DNA of 64,000 bases from Tachypleus tridentatus (GCF_004210375.1 NC_134825.1:42898348-42962347), one strand, 5' to 3'; shown: positions 53,701 through 60,900, counted from the first letter of the stretch. Notes: generated from the letters alone by a model not told the origin. Numbers and translations: made by a program.

Positions 53701-56283
53701 AGTGACTCTATGAAAATAGTGAGACAAATATATGGCAACTTTAGAAGCTAAACTCTGATGTTGCACAAAAGACCATATAACTTCAATGTGTGAAGCTTGA
53801 GCATCATCATGTCTGGGTGTATATAATCTTGTATCAGGGTTGCCTCAACATTGGTGGGCATTCATGAAGATACTGAAGAAGAGGAAACTATGATTGAGCC
53901 AACCAATCTGTGGCTTCCAACAGCACCTGACAAGGGGTGGATCAAAATATAGCCAGAACCCTGGATATCAGATAAATTGGAAGAAAGACATAGGGGATGC
54001 AATCCTTCCAGTCCTGACTGAATGCATCTGTTGCCAATGCCTAAGTGTGAGGTAGTGATAGCCAAAATGTCTATAGTTGAGAGTTCCAATGAGTGACAAA
54101 TGTATCAAATATCAGTGTCCTGAACAAGGAGCAAATATGCCAGAAAACCTCTTGATGTAGCATTCATTCAGTCAGGGGAATCCAGTTATGTTGAGACAAA
54201 TGATCTCCTACCAAACTCATCACCCCTGGAACATGGCAAGCTACGAGGCTAATATAAAGGAGTGAGTCCAATAAAGAAGATCCAATGTTTGAACACAAAG
54301 CTACCATGATCAAGTGTCCCCTTGATGGGAAATATAAGATACCACCATGGAACTTTCAAAGAAAAGCATGTTAATTTTTCTTTTAAAATTCTAGACATTG
54401 AGACATTTCCCTCTGACAAGTGACAAGATCTAAAATATTGATGTAGAAGGAAGATTTATTGCCTATCCATAAGTGCTGAAATTTCTGACTGGTGATGTAT
54501 GCACCTCATCCCTGAACTAAGGCATCTGTGAAGAGATGGATCTCAGGATGAGGTGATAGTAGAGGAACATCAACTGCAGTACTGTTCTGATCTAATCTCT
54601 GCTGAAAATCTAAGATGTTGATCTTGAAGGATACTGGGTGATCCATTGGATCAATATTCATGTAGGGATCTCATGTGTGTCTGTTCCAAAGGAATAAGAA
54701 ATTCAAAGTATGCCTACATCTCCAAAAACAGAAAAAGCTATCCACTCAGTGGGAGAAGGAGATGTGAGTAGGAGTTTGACTGCCCATTCAATAGCATTGA
54801 GCCAGGTGGGATTTGACTGATCTCAAATTAGATTCATGTTGATAAAGACACTCAGATGGATAATGTACTGAGTTGGCACAAGAATGTATTTCTTGGCTCT
54901 GATAATAAATCCTGCCTTGGTGGCTGCTAAAAGAAGAATCTGAGTAGATAGTGCCAAGAGTAATAAATCAAACACATAATAGTGTGTGCACAATACTAAA
55001 ACATTATGGAGAAAAGAAAAGGCTCATATTATTTTGCAGAACATATATGGCAAAGATCCTAGTCCAAAGGGTTCAGCTTTGAATTGCAGTACCTGACCAT
55101 TTTACACAAGATGTAAATAGCAGCAGGATGGCTTTACTAAGAAAATCAGGCAACACTGAACTTGGTCATCCACAACCTGATTAAAAATGCCAATTTTAGG
55201 TGAGGAGTGACTCTTTTATGAGCCTGGGAGGATCTACGGATTGGTTAAGAAGAGAAAAATCAGTGATCAGACACCAATCTCCCATCGTCTTGAGCACAAC
55301 AAATAAACAGGAATAAAATCCCAAAAGAACTAGGTCAACTCTTTCTATTGCTCCCTGAATCAATAATTCATTTATAGTCATGGAATGAAGGTCCAAAATA
55401 CAAGGTTCTAATGGAGGTAGAAACAATACAGATCAAGGGAATAATAGTGGTGGAGATGAAAACTGAATGACCAACTCCAATGCGAGCACCTGGAATACCC
55501 ATGGATCTGTAATAAAAGAATTCCTTATGCCCAAAAAATGTTGTAACCATCCTCCAACAAACCTCCCTAGTAACAGTCTGCTAAAGTGAAGGAGCCTCTT
55601 TGATAAGAACAGAATTTATTCTGGGTTCCAATGAATCAAAAGGTTGAAGTCTTTGTACTTTCTTAGAGAAACCCAATCCTAAATACTTTATTGAGAAAAA
55701 GTGATAACATTATCTGAATAAGGTGTTTATATAAAGGACTAGGATAGAGGATGCACTAACACAGGTGAAGAGTGTTACAGGATAAATATTGCTAAGGGCA
55801 ATTGAAGGGGTCTAGTAAAACTGAAGCATACAAGAAAAAAATAGATCAGTGCTTAGATTGGTGAAGGAAGAAACCCTAGAAGTTGAGTAATAATTATAAA
55901 GGCATAAGTTTGTTTTAGAATTATATTGCTTTGCTGACTTTTTGTTACTTAATATTAATGTCACTGATGGACCAGATGCTTTCATTTCTCCTGCCTACTT
56001 TGATGGAATAATTAAGTATAATTGACATGAAATTATTATAGGCAGGAATAAAGGATCTAATACCACATGTATTTTAGAATCCAGAAAATAATATTTTCAA
56101 GCATTTCATTTTCTTGAAACTGTACCACATAAATGAAATGGGTTTCACCTGCTTGTCAAAATATCTCCATGCATCATGTCTTCCACAGAAATTGGACTTA
56201 TTAACATCTCTGTCACTTGAAACAAAAGGAACACTCTTGACAAATCCAAAATGCTGCTTTTTGTGATGGCTGGGCTCATAAAT
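9956..56283 (-). CDS. EFHC2: EFHC1/EFHC2-family ciliary protein, spliced gene (14 exons seen)
   Basis: Joining 14 minus-strand exons gives an open 708-residue frame ending in TGA. Every junction is GT/AG and every phase matches. Residues below count from the first base of the exon at 56283. DM10 domain 1 covers about 41-165, domain 2 about 186-333 and domain 3 about 390-499. An EF-hand helix-loop region follows (loop DADDTGYISFQH near 532-543), with a second degenerate EF-hand near 640-655. Family knowledge: EFHC1/EFHC2 (Rib72 in algae) are microtubule inner proteins of the axonemal doublet A-tubule, and EFHC1 is linked to juvenile myoclonic epilepsy. EFHC1 is about 640 aa and EFHC2 about 750 aa. 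The tail beyond the EF-hand, with the block LIDWGKNP, favours EFHC2, although the linker LLPKLPKK also resembles EFHC1. The usual N-terminal LPxLPG motif is missing, so the 5' coding end is incomplete. Introns range from about 0.3 to 11.3 kb and are packed with transposons. Confidence 0.93.
10058..10779. other. EFHC intron, nothing recognised
   Basis: The last intron of the EFHC gene is AT-rich. It holds no protein-like frame; the 60-codon frame at 10290-10472 lacks family resemblance. Confidence 0.6.
10780..10879 (-). CDS. EFHC2: EFHC exon: second degenerate EF-hand
   Basis: 100 bases, phase 2 to 0, residues 642-675. It encodes VTDEDGNVEYHNFIKLIDWG followed by KNPS. The match to IDYKSFFSALNWRKNP of vertebrate EFHC2 is clear and is the best evidence against EFHC1. 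Acceptor cattgtag, donor CAG|GTAAGA. Confidence 0.92.
12490..13140 (+). pseudogene. Fragment of a repeated transposon-type protein (decayed)
   Basis: Frames read AMKPVHHGNDLPVPHTP, then, after a stop, SMKTTLCFCANVDALMEELG, EWRFFTDSSKVTLKAVLLY and GNSEPS. I recall a family common in arthropod genomes with the blocks LPVPxPP, SLxxxxCYCxDVxxLMxxLG, EWRLFIDSSKxSLKAVLLHNGN. Here internal stops and shifts break the frame, and it ends at the GN-PS block. The class is unnamed to me. It is an intron insertion in the EFHC gene. Confidence 0.6.
13470..13700 (-). mobile_element. tRNA-derived SINE (family A), minus orientation
   Basis: Reverse-oriented copy of the 9020 SINE: CTACAAGAGGGCTATTTGC, GAAGGCAGCTA, ACTCTTGGGCTACTCTTTTA, and the tRNA head ending CACCTGGTCATGTCAGGAC. 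The B-box region is diverged. Confidence 0.85.
14560..16345 (+). mobile_element. CR1/L2-type LINE with decayed reverse transcriptase
   Basis: Frames, broken by stops and shifts, read ALGPDNTSSRVSKEVKD, VDEDKSVTLVYLDFQKASDK and VPHRRLVKYL, then KDLGVIVEQSPEPSKQC, YRPHLEYCVQF, DLIEVFKIK and NRVLFLWNWLPLV. These are in order the fingers, palm (YLDFQKAFDKVPH), thumb and C-terminal blocks of CR1/L2-superfamily reverse transcriptases. The YADD block is changed to a YDIQ-like text near 15550. No endonuclease is present, so the copy is 5'-truncated. It sits in the EFHC intron between 10879 and 17151, in the opposite strand sense to the gene. Confidence 0.9.
17151..17243 (-). CDS. EFHC2: EFHC exon: C-terminal helical segment
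   Basis: 93 bases, phase 2 to 2, residues 611-641. The frame fixed by the flanking exons reads RTQRLSKKKVYITCRIFHLP, then VAMDVLLTLLDR. This aligns with the RLCKSSRLPLSDDLLESLLSR part of EFHC2. Acceptor ttttcag, donor GACAG|GTAAGA. Alternative frames look open on either strand but break the splice phase. Confidence 0.88.
18093..18293 (-). CDS. EFHC2: EFHC exon: C-terminal EF-hand region
   Basis: 201 bases, phase 2 to 2, residues 544-610. It encodes GTKLTQHEILTIARRYRKQ and FLVAFVQNELRKKDFSDFEN, comparable to LAEQEFVTIARHYR and FLIALAHEKFKKNMFENF of EFHC2. EFHC1 lacks a segment of this length here, which supports the EFHC2 assignment. Acceptor atttcag, donor GAAAG|GTAAGT. Confidence 0.93.
19175..19370 (-). 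mobile_element. Highly diverged family A SINE
   Basis: AGAAGGCAGCTAGTTAACAG, then AACTCTTAGGGTACTCTGT, CTGTTGGATG and CGAACCACTACACTAC follow the family A order in reverse. The tRNA head is barely recognisable. Diverged relative of the SINE at 13470. Confidence 0.6.
20300..20545 (+). mobile_element. Penelope-like element 3' tail with hammerhead-like core
   Basis: The text GAACCTGATGATGACCGAAG then AAGGTTGAAACGTTGTTCGC is a tail I associate with Penelope-like retroelements, which are known to carry minimal hammerhead ribozymes. CTGATGA (20454-20460) and GAAAC (20476-20480) fit the conserved core. Between them GACC and GGTT can form stem II around GAAGAA. No reverse transcriptase is visible beside it, so this is only the tail. 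Confidence 0.55.
21367..21500 (-). CDS. EFHC2: EFHC exon: helical linker and EF-hand
   Basis: 134 bases, phase 0 to 2, residues 500-543. The EF-hand-like loop DADDTGYISFQH has Asp at loop positions 1 and 3, Thr at 5, Gly at 6 and Ile at 8. It ends in His where a canonical EF-hand has Glu at 12, so calcium binding may be weak. Acceptor ttcaaag, donor TTTTAG|GTACGT. Confidence 0.93.
22440..23850 (+). mobile_element. Non-LTR retrotransposon (I/Jockey-like) 3' end with RNase H
   Basis: From 23131 the frame reads DVIIYTNGFLLEDEVSEIG, an RNase H start (D-G-x..E), then TSIFKA-IISIKEV with the expected Glu mutated to a stop. A later block resembles HVWEPQKTKKL, like the final RNase H motif H-x-P-G-N. 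Upstream (22590-22860), text such as HLIYKTTLTICHTCMDLY fits the end of a reverse transcriptase ORF. Many stops and shifts. Which LINE clade is uncertain. Confidence 0.65.
25550..25737 (-). CDS. EFHC2: EFHC exon: DM10 domain 3, second half
   Basis: 188 bases, phase 1 to 0, residues 437-499. It encodes GLAGGKFLERGKV, YYTVSDMYIGAVLNI and LLTDADEFALNYMEQ, matching the GGKYLGRTKV and DTDEYVLKYME blocks of human EFHC proteins. Acceptor tatatag, donor CAG|GTATGT. Confidence 0.95.
26438..28000 (+). pseudogene. piggyBac transposase relic
   Basis: The frame opens near ATG 26772 with an acidic Ser/Glu/Asp-rich N-terminus. It then reads VVVLAGVYISKNETAPK, YDNFFTTLKLAMKFL and FPKKIKAVMLLNATHDQ, then KKPVMM. 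These match the piggyBac DDE transposase order (ILxGVYRSK, DNFFTS, AVxLLSTMH, KKP). Stops and shifts break it repeatedly, so it cannot be active. A possible left end is TTAA at 26434-26437 followed by CTCTAGAATTACT, but I see no matching right end. It lies in the EFHC intron between 25737 and 28799. Confidence 0.8.
28799..28941 (-). CDS. EFHC2: EFHC exon: DM10 domain 3, first half
   Basis: 143 bases, phase 2 to 1, residues 389-436. It contains DVLRFSCCLVT, TFILSYFLSDNTIQIYEPP and QNSG, the standard opening of the third DM10 domain. Acceptor cttacag, donor TTCAG|GTGAGT. The acidic pair seen in domains 1 and 2 (EDD) is SDN here. Confidence 0.95.
28942..31380. other. EFHC intron, AT-rich, nothing recognised
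   Basis: Long AT-rich stretch with short frames only. None has recognisable protein motifs and I see no terminal repeats. Confidence 0.5.
31386..33312. mobile_element. Unclassified element with long inverted ends and tandem interior (copy A)
   Basis: The left arm (about 31386-31610) and the reverse complement of the right arm (about 33060-33312) share the order: TTTACCTCCTCTCACA-like end, GTTCAGTGC, GCCACAAGC, CACATACTTTACA. Inside, a unit with AGCTAGAATCCC, GGACTRATGCAA, AGTAGATCCTCAC, GGATCATATA and GAGCAGAAAA occurs twice (31799-31990 and 32003-32190). A second tandem of about 84 bases with CAATCCAAAACC and AACTGACATCCA follows (32310-32520). There is no coding frame of note. It lies in an EFHC intron. 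Confidence 0.65.
34081..34290 (-). mobile_element. Truncated family A SINE
   Basis: Body blocks GTAAAGCTATG, TATCTGCACTA, AAGCTGCTAGTCATCACAAC, TATTATAATGCCCCCA and GCTGAAAAGGC, then breaks off within the tRNA head. Degraded. Confidence 0.75.
34643..34808 (-). CDS. EFHC2: EFHC exon: linker with the YNGFGSEEDSL signature
   Basis: 166 bases, phase 1 to 2, residues 334-388 plus two bases. It carries PSYNGFGSEEDSLGNC, the most diagnostic family motif, then LLPKLPKKTF. It links DM10 domains 2 and 3. Acceptor ctatcag, donor GAAGG|GTAATG. The completed codon GG|A (Gly) in the next exon confirms the phase. Confidence 0.95.
35092..35300. repeat. Near-perfect direct duplication of 79 bases
   Basis: 35092-35170 and 35221-35300 are the same apart from one inserted A: TTTTCAGAATTAACC at the start, GAGGAATGTGCAAGTTTGCA at the end. 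The offset is about 130 bases. The identity implies a recent tandem duplication in this intron. Confidence 0.9.
35345..36674. mobile_element. Unclassified element with long inverted ends (copy B)
   Basis: The left arm from 35403 (CCTTTCACAAGATTA, ACATGCCACAAGCCTTG, CTCTCCCCTTGTTG, GTACATTCCAA, ATCTCTCATGCA) is matched by the reverse complement of the right arm, 36560-36672, with one gap of about 25 bases. A forward motif, TTTTCAGTATAGAAAAATTA (35669-35688), is followed by a second unit start, TCTCTCACAAGATTAGCTAT (35712-35731). Interior text is shared with copy A (31.4 kb) and with 58.3-59.3 kb. A SINE lies directly against its right end. Confidence 0.7.
36674..36920 (-). mobile_element. tRNA-derived SINE (family A)
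   Basis: GCAAAGCTACAAGAGGGCTA at the tail, AAGCAGCTAGTCATCACCAC in the body, and a tRNA head reading on the minus strand TGGCCAGGTGGTTAGAGC (A box) and GGGTTCAAATCCC (B box). It abuts the right end of the long-inverted-repeat element, so one probably inserted at the edge of the other. Confidence 0.9.
37239..37377 (-). CDS. EFHC2: EFHC exon: DM10 domain 2, second half
   Basis: 139 bases, phase 0 to 1, residues 288-333. It contains YRDSDLRIGVTINVWGR and LLYDCDEFTKQYY, a near-exact match to the second DM10 domain of EFHC2. It ends in KYGLG, equivalent to KYGIE. Acceptor ttccag, donor CTGG|GTAATT. Confidence 0.95.
38173..38271 (-). CDS. EFHC2: EFHC exon: variable loop of DM10 domain 2
   Basis: 99 bases, 33 codons, phase 0 to 0, residues 255-287. 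It encodes a Gly/Asn-rich stretch, then IVLNTFGDSEKNGWY, the counterpart of AVLNSYGDF in EFHC2. Acceptor catgcag, donor AAAAG|GTAAAT. This is the least conserved exon. Confidence 0.88.
38704..38955 (-). CDS. EFHC2: EFHC exon: DM10 domain 2, first half
   Basis: 252 bases, 84 codons, phase 0 to 0, residues 171-254. It encodes RPYEKVDTLKQFL, YYCLWDD, ILHYYLEDDSIEI and LRRSKLPK, each nearly matching the second DM10 domain of vertebrate EFHC2. The open frame runs a few codons past the donor AAAG|GTAATT. The acceptor ttttag precedes TTAAAAGCC; an internal ATG at 38943 is not a start. Confidence 0.96.
39253..39476 (-). CDS. EFHC2: EFHC exon: second half of DM10 domain 1
   Basis: 224 bases, phase 1 to 0, residues 96-170. 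It completes Gly from G|GA, then encodes TLIRRHHF, the DM10 motif VNIYGKDFKIVDCDKFTRSF and the linker EDPYTENRKK. This ordering (RRxR, GxxFxIxDCDxFTR) is typical of DM10 domains. Acceptor atcag, donor AAG|GTATGT. Confidence 0.95.
39905..40720 (+). mobile_element. Ty3/gypsy LTR retrotransposon, integrase-end fragment
   Basis: Decayed frames read FAEMCQILGIK, TTALHPSSNTVWMN (equivalent of TTALHPQSDGxVERFN), VRREMKMPLDLL, TDYVEIKEH, RCWKELYAVLKRINDEIYGT and KPKIIHSDCLLKYDG. This is the C-terminal integrase core and tail of Ty3/gypsy Pol, in order. Stops and shifts are frequent, and no LTR or upstream Pol is seen. It lies in the 11 kb EFHC intron. Confidence 0.8.
40876..41114. mobile_element. Foldback MITE, 239 bases, TA target site
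   Basis: Arms of about 97 bases (40876-40972 and 41017-41114) are inverted copies: CAGTCAAAG at one end, CTTTGACTG at the other, then GACAGTTGTG-AGCATGTA, ATATAGAGC and TTGGATCT. TA flanks both sides (40874-40875, 41115-41116), as for Tc1/mariner/pogo elements. Similarity continues about 10 bases outside the TA (TTTTCCTC against the reverse of GAGAAAAA), so the true ends may lie further out. Confidence 0.85.
42487..42703. mobile_element. piggyBac-type MITE, 217 bases, TTAA target site
   Basis: Perfect 15-base terminal inverted repeats CACTCCTACGAAAAG / CTTTTCGTAGGAGTG are flanked by TTAA on both sides (42483-42486 and 42704-42707). Just inside the right end is a perfect palindrome, GGGGCCTATTAGGCCCC (42671-42687). 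No coding capacity. TTAA with short terminal repeats is the piggyBac signature. Confidence 0.92.
44312..44373. repeat. 62-base hairpin with TTAA-like flanks
   Basis: CCCTTAGATAGCAG at the left pairs with CTGCTATTTAAGGG at the right, with TTGA before and TTAA after. It resembles a minimal piggyBac-type MITE but is very short and its internal loop is unrelated. Confidence 0.6.
45000..46068. other. Decayed, possibly once-coding sequence, origin unknown
   Basis: Base composition is less AT-biased than the surrounding intron and many short frames persist on both strands, for example 45872-46108 on the plus strand. I cannot match any to a family. It may be a processed copy or transposon interior. 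Confidence 0.3.
46070..47030. repeat. Tandem duplication, one copy split by a SINE
   Basis: The unit TTGCTTGATTTATATAACTG, GATACAAAACT-GGACAGCTG, CCATGG, TTCCTGAGCACTCAG starts near 46271 and again near 46792. Excluding the SINE the period is about 233 bases. A further smaller repeat, TTTCCAAGCTATCA (46077 and 46205), lies upstream. Confidence 0.85.
46433..46712 (-). mobile_element. tRNA-derived SINE (family A) with 8-base target duplication
   Basis: The best-preserved family A copy. The target-site duplication TGCAAGTT occurs at 46425-46432 and 46713-46720. The tail carries TGTTTGTTTG repeats, the body CAACTCTTGGACTACTC, and the head, on the minus strand, TGGCCAGGTGTGTTAAGGC and GGGTTTGAATCC. 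The empty site is preserved in the second tandem copy near 46953. Confidence 0.93.
47031..50817. other. EFHC intron, AT-rich, little recognised
   Basis: Contains a (GT)/(AT) microsatellite at about 47746-47778 and otherwise AT-rich text with short uninformative frames. No element or exon recognised. Confidence 0.5.
50818..50968 (-). CDS. EFHC2: EFHC exon: first half of DM10 domain 1
   Basis: 151 bases, residues 46-95 plus one base of a split Gly codon (phase 0 to 1). It contains the DM10 core motifs YRVRKCKIYYYLEDDTMQV and VEPPVSNS. The acceptor is ttccag and the donor CAAG|GTAAAT. The upstream intron holds the DIRS element; the downstream intron is the longest in the gene, about 11.3 kb. 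Confidence 0.95.
52050..55900 (-). mobile_element. DIRS-type retrotransposon (tyrosine recombinase), decayed
   Basis: Read on the minus strand from about 55.4 kb, the relics appear in DIRS order. Reverse transcriptase comes first: ELLIQGAIERVD, GFYSCLFVVLKT, LITDFSLLNQ. RNase H follows near 54.5 kb: LFTDALVQG-GAYI, then SSFYINILDL. A block like VPGxMSLVGDxLSQHNWIP lies near 54.2 kb. The tyrosine recombinase is near 53.3 kb: ILHALS-HTFKPLALC, LLLLACGCCRSKLFALHVHR, ending in an HYLHDLAVF-like block near 52.8 kb. Stops and shifts are many. Termini are not resolved. It lies in the EFHC intron between 50968 and 56149, in the gene's orientation. Confidence 0.82.
56149..56283 (-). CDS. EFHC2: EFHC exon: N-terminal segment leading into DM10 domain 1
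   Basis: 135 bases, 45 codons, phase 0 at both ends. The acceptor is ttacaacag and the donor CAG|GTGAAA. The encoded KKQHFGF matches the KSQHWGF block near the EFHC2 N-terminus, and the exon ends in YFDKQ, equivalent to FDKQ at the start of the first DM10 domain. The intervening variable linker is shorter than in vertebrates. Confidence 0.9.
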
Positions 56284-57649
56284 CTGTTGTAATATGAATA
56301 AATACAGACATATTAAGCATTAACACATAAAATATGTATTTGATATATTATGATGTTAAACAAATCGGTATCATAATTTTCTCATTCTGTAGACTCACAT
56401 CATAAATGTACAGATAGTATTTTGCTCTTTAAGCATGTATGTATTATGAACAGGAAGGCAATAAACACACATTCTCTTCTTTGAGGTCACTCTTCATCTC
56501 ACCAATAAAATAATCAACCAAACATATCAAAGCCAAATTAAATGTATAAATGATATCAAAGCCTAATTAAATGTATAAATTTTGCCCAAGGCCTTCACAT
56601 TCATATATCTGTCTAACAAGTTTAAAATAATTAAAAATAACTCTATACAGTATCTAAAGGATCAGAAAAATCACCCCATGAATCTATAACTGTAACCAAA
56701 AATTTTTATCACATACAAAAGAGTTCATTTGGTTCCACTACTATTATCTCTTATTAATTTTGCTTTTACATCAGGCCTTTCTTCTCCACTTTTGAAATAG
56801 ACTCCTAAAAGGATGTTTTCTAAAACCTTCAATAATGTTAACATTGGAATCCACTAATACATAAAAATATCTTATAACAAGTTCTGGAAATCTGAGCATA
56901 AACTTCATCACAGGTTAAATTTCTAAGATCAAGGATCATTGTAATAGTTCATTTTTGTGTTCTATTGATAACTTTATTGTATTATGAAACCAAACCTATA
57001 CACTGTACTCAGATGAGGTGTTATCTTATACAAGGTTACAATAACCACTTGGAACCATATTTTAAAATTCATACAAAAATAGAATTCTGAAACCTATTTG
57101 ATTTTTTCTATCTACCAGCCACTAAACTGAATGTCTTATATTTTACCAACAATAACATCTATATCCTTCTCTTTTCCACATCACAAGTGCATATAATCAT
57201 TTATATACACAATAAGTCCCTAAGCAGATCCTTAAAATAAAGAAAAAATTAAAACAGACTTCCAAAGGAAACCATTGGTTACATTTCTAAAATAGAGAGA
57301 ATATATAATTTTAAAAATAAATTTCCTGACTTTTTCTAAGTTTCCTTGATCAGTCATTATACTCAGAAATCATCGCACTAAATACTTTAAATTAATTATT
57401 CAGCTTATATACTAGACACAGTAATTAGCCAATGCCATTTTGTTACTGATTACTGGGTAAGGAAAATAATACATTAAAACATTCCTTGATATTAAACATT
57501 CTTTCCCTGACTGTACACATCTTGGAACACCCCCTTTTGTTTTTATAAGGGCAATTTTCTATCTACTTCTTAAATTTATTTAATTAACCTGTAAAGCTTT
57601 CTGAAACAAAAGATACTCATCATAGGTTCCACATATAAAATAAAATAAA

Positions 57650-58160
57650 AACTTGTTATGGGTAAATACACAAGTGCCAACTTTAAGATTTTTTTTTTTG
57701 GGGAGAGGCATCCTTAACCTTCTTCAACCATATCATAAATTAAAAATGAATATCTATATCTATGTGAACAAATGTCAATACACTTATAATTCACACCATA
57801 ACTTGTTTCTCAAAATATTATTGACATATCCAAATGAAAAAGGTCAGTACAATTATAATCTACACCACCATTCTTGTTATATTGACAAATATGCAAAACC
57901 TATTAAAAATAACTTCATATAGAACAACACACAGACATAAAAAAACAAAGCATTTATATTATATCATGTCAATCCTGTGAGAAAACTTATGTAGGTGAAA
58001 CCACAATAAGTGTACACAAGATTCTTAGCTTAACAAAAGAAAAGTCTTTAAATAGAGTAACACACACACAATGCCATTTTCCTCCATAAGAGAGAATCTG
58101 ACTATCAAGTTGATTGGAAAACAATGGGAATTTTATACAAAATACATAATATATATTTTA
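57650..58160 (+). mobile_element. Penelope-like element, GIY-YIG endonuclease fragment
   Basis: From about 57948 the frame reads FIYIISCQSCEKTYVGETTI, the GIY-YIG start with the C-x2-C and YVGET blocks typical of Penelope endonucleases. It then shifts to RESDYQVDWKTMGI, matching the downstream DHxIDW block. Upstream text to 57650 may be the end of the reverse transcriptase but is unclear. No hammerhead tail is seen beside it. Confidence 0.7.
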
Positions 58161-58189
58161 AAAAGTTGCTTAATTTCAGCAACTCTGTA

Positions 58190-60900
58190 AGTTGCTTAAG
58201 CAGCTTCATGACTTTTTGTCTCTGATGCAAATCATCATGTGTCACTTGGTACCTAACAGCAGCATGAATATGCATATGGCTCCCTCTACACTCTCCTACC
58301 TAACCCTCTCTTCAAAGTGTAACAGAAGGTAAATACCTATTGGAAGTACGTTTTCAGCAAAGGAAAATTATAACTTCCAGTTCTTTGATATGGAAGAGGG
58401 ACTGGTACAAAAGAGAAACATAGATAGCCATGAAAGTTTCCAAAGGATATCTCTTATCATGAGAAAAAAAGTGGGGGCAACACACCACTTCTGAAATACT
58501 CTTTGGCCTTGTGTATAATTCATAAAACACAAGGGCAGAAAACATGTGGCTAAAGTGGTGGAGCTTACATGGCAGGTAAACATCTTCTGGTACCACCTCT
58601 ATGAGAAACTGACATCTCGTGAGGGTAAGATGAGGAACATGCCTACTTCACTTCAAACCCAGAAACTGGGGATTACAATCTACACCAATTCCAAAATGTT
58701 TCTACTCATGTGAAGACTTATGCAGACCTATTCACTCTAGTACAAAACCTCTTCTCCAGGTAACCAATATCCTGTGAGAACAAGATAAGGATCTATTCCA
58801 CATGTGCAAATGTAATATGGATGCAACTAGTGTAAAAAATGTAAGGATTAGTTCACTCAGTCCTAAACCTCCTTTACAAGGAATTGGCATCATAAAAGGG
58901 TAAAATGAGCACACTAAATCTGTACATGTAACACCAGTGAGGGCCACATATTTTTGTGCTTTATTTTACACTGCTTTACTCTCAACTGAAAAGTTATAGT
59001 CATCTCTGTGGAACCCATCCATGAGAGAGCCTCCATGGTTCACACTCCAGTAACTTGAAACTGGAAAGTGGCAAGGACTCCTGTACTCAAGTTGAAGAAG
59101 AGAAGAAATAGCACACTGGGGAGTCTGAAGGACCTTGTTACTAGAGACAGTACAATGGGTGACCATGAAACTCCCTTTTGAAAACCAGACCATACCACCC
59201 ATAGATTAGAGGAGTAAAACAGACAGAAATAACTACCCATTCTTATCATGCCTTGAGTGAAGAACTCAGTGTGTTATGAAGCAATTATTGTGAGATTATT
59301 CTCCAACAAAAAGATGCTGCAGCAACTATATAAGACCAATGATCTCTGCAGGTAAAGAGGAGAGGGAATACCCTTGAAGGAAAGGGGAAGTGAATAGCAC
59401 AATACAAGAGATGCAAACAGAGGTAAAGTAATGGAATAGAGTACAACATGAATATACAATTCAGAATTACTGAAATACAGAGGCAGCCAATGCATTCAAA
59501 AAAGTAAAATAAGAGCTAAGAACAGGAAAAGGAAAGATGATGTGGTAACAAATAACAAATGGAATGAGGAATAAGAAACAACACCCAACATAAGATTCAA
59601 ATCATTCTGTCAGGAACAGGACAGTAACCAGGTGTGAAGATGAAGGACAGTAAAGTTGGGATGTAGATTCCTTGGAATTGATCAAAGAAGGAATAATGGA
59701 AGAGGTAGCAGAGGAATAAGTGAAACTGAAACAAGAAAAAGACCAGAGTTAAGCAGGCTAGGAAGGAACAATCTAAAGAACAATAATTGAATGTCAAGTA
59801 GAAGGGAGATGAATGAACAAAGCAGAAGTCTGAAGGCATCCTATGTACGTACAATATCAAATTAATCTGACCATCGTGAGCCCAAAATATCCAAAAGGAA
59901 AAACATGGGGATCCTGACTAGGTGCATCCATGAAAATATGAGCCACAACTATAAGTGATCAGATTGAAACATGACCAATTAATTTGAGGGAGCAAAAAAA
60001 GACCCTGGCATGGCCAGGAATCCTAAAGGGAAAGAAAGGAGCAGGCATGCTGGACCTGGGAGGAAAAAGAAAAGGATAAAGAAACCATATGACAAAAGAC
60101 CAAAACTCAATGAAATATATAATGGTTCCAGTGATAAACAAAGTCAACAGATGAGATCCCACCTGACAGCCTCCAGAACCGATATTGGTGTGCTTTACAT
60201 CTTTGAGAAAATTGATTAACTTTGGCACAGCAGGAAAAAGGAAAAGTAATGACAGAAAACTGGTTGACAAAAAGAGGTTGCATACATGGTGCAGACTTGG
60301 ACAAACATGTCACCAGAGAAGAAAGAATGGAAAATTGTTGGACTGAATACACACTAGATGCCAGGACTTTGAAAAAATAATAAATATGTCATGTAAAAAA
60401 ACAAGACCACATGTGGAGTCCATAGAAAAGGAGTCTGAAAATATGGTCCATGAAATAAGATCTCATGGCCAAAAATATCTCGTTAACAAAGAAACTGTGG
60501 TTATAAGGTCAAAGCTAAAGACAACAGGAGGGCAAACAGAAAAGTAAAGATGGAGAAGAATCCTGCAGGAAATCCTTCTGGGATATATAAATGAATGAGA
60601 GAAACTGCAATAATCAGAGTTAGATATTAAAGATGGGAATGCAGTGCCCCAGTGAGCCATACAGGAGTTCTGGAATATGTTCCACAAACCAGTAAAATGA
60701 ATGCAATATATGTAAAGTCCATTAAAGATAGTTTAACCATTGAGGGGCAGCAGACTGATCTGAAGACCATGGAGGACAAGGAAAACTAATGTAGTCTCCA
60801 AAAAGGAGGCAAAACATAAAGCATAAACCCAAAAATTAGGAAAAAGTGTGTGTGATGTGTATATATATATATATATTGTAAAGGGAAGAAGGCATAACTA
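58190..60900. repeat. Repeat block related to the long-inverted-end family, then purine-biased sequence
   Basis: 58329-58375 carries the forward motif ACCTATTGGAAGTACG, TTTTCAGCAAAGGAAAATTA. 58380-58560 matches the interior of copies A and B. 58590-58900 holds degenerate repeats with GAAACTGACATC, CACTC-AGTACAAAACCTC and GGGTAAGATGAG. 59230-59265 matches copy B (36017-36060) in inverted orientation. From about 59300 the plus strand is strongly purine-rich, and the opposite strand gives spurious hydrophobic open frames. An (AT)n microsatellite lies near 60856-60876. Confidence 0.55.

Noticed and set aside
59959-60270. 103-codon minus-strand frame, longest in the window
   Set aside because: Composition follows from the purine bias of the opposite strand; no domain, no splice context and other frames are equally open.
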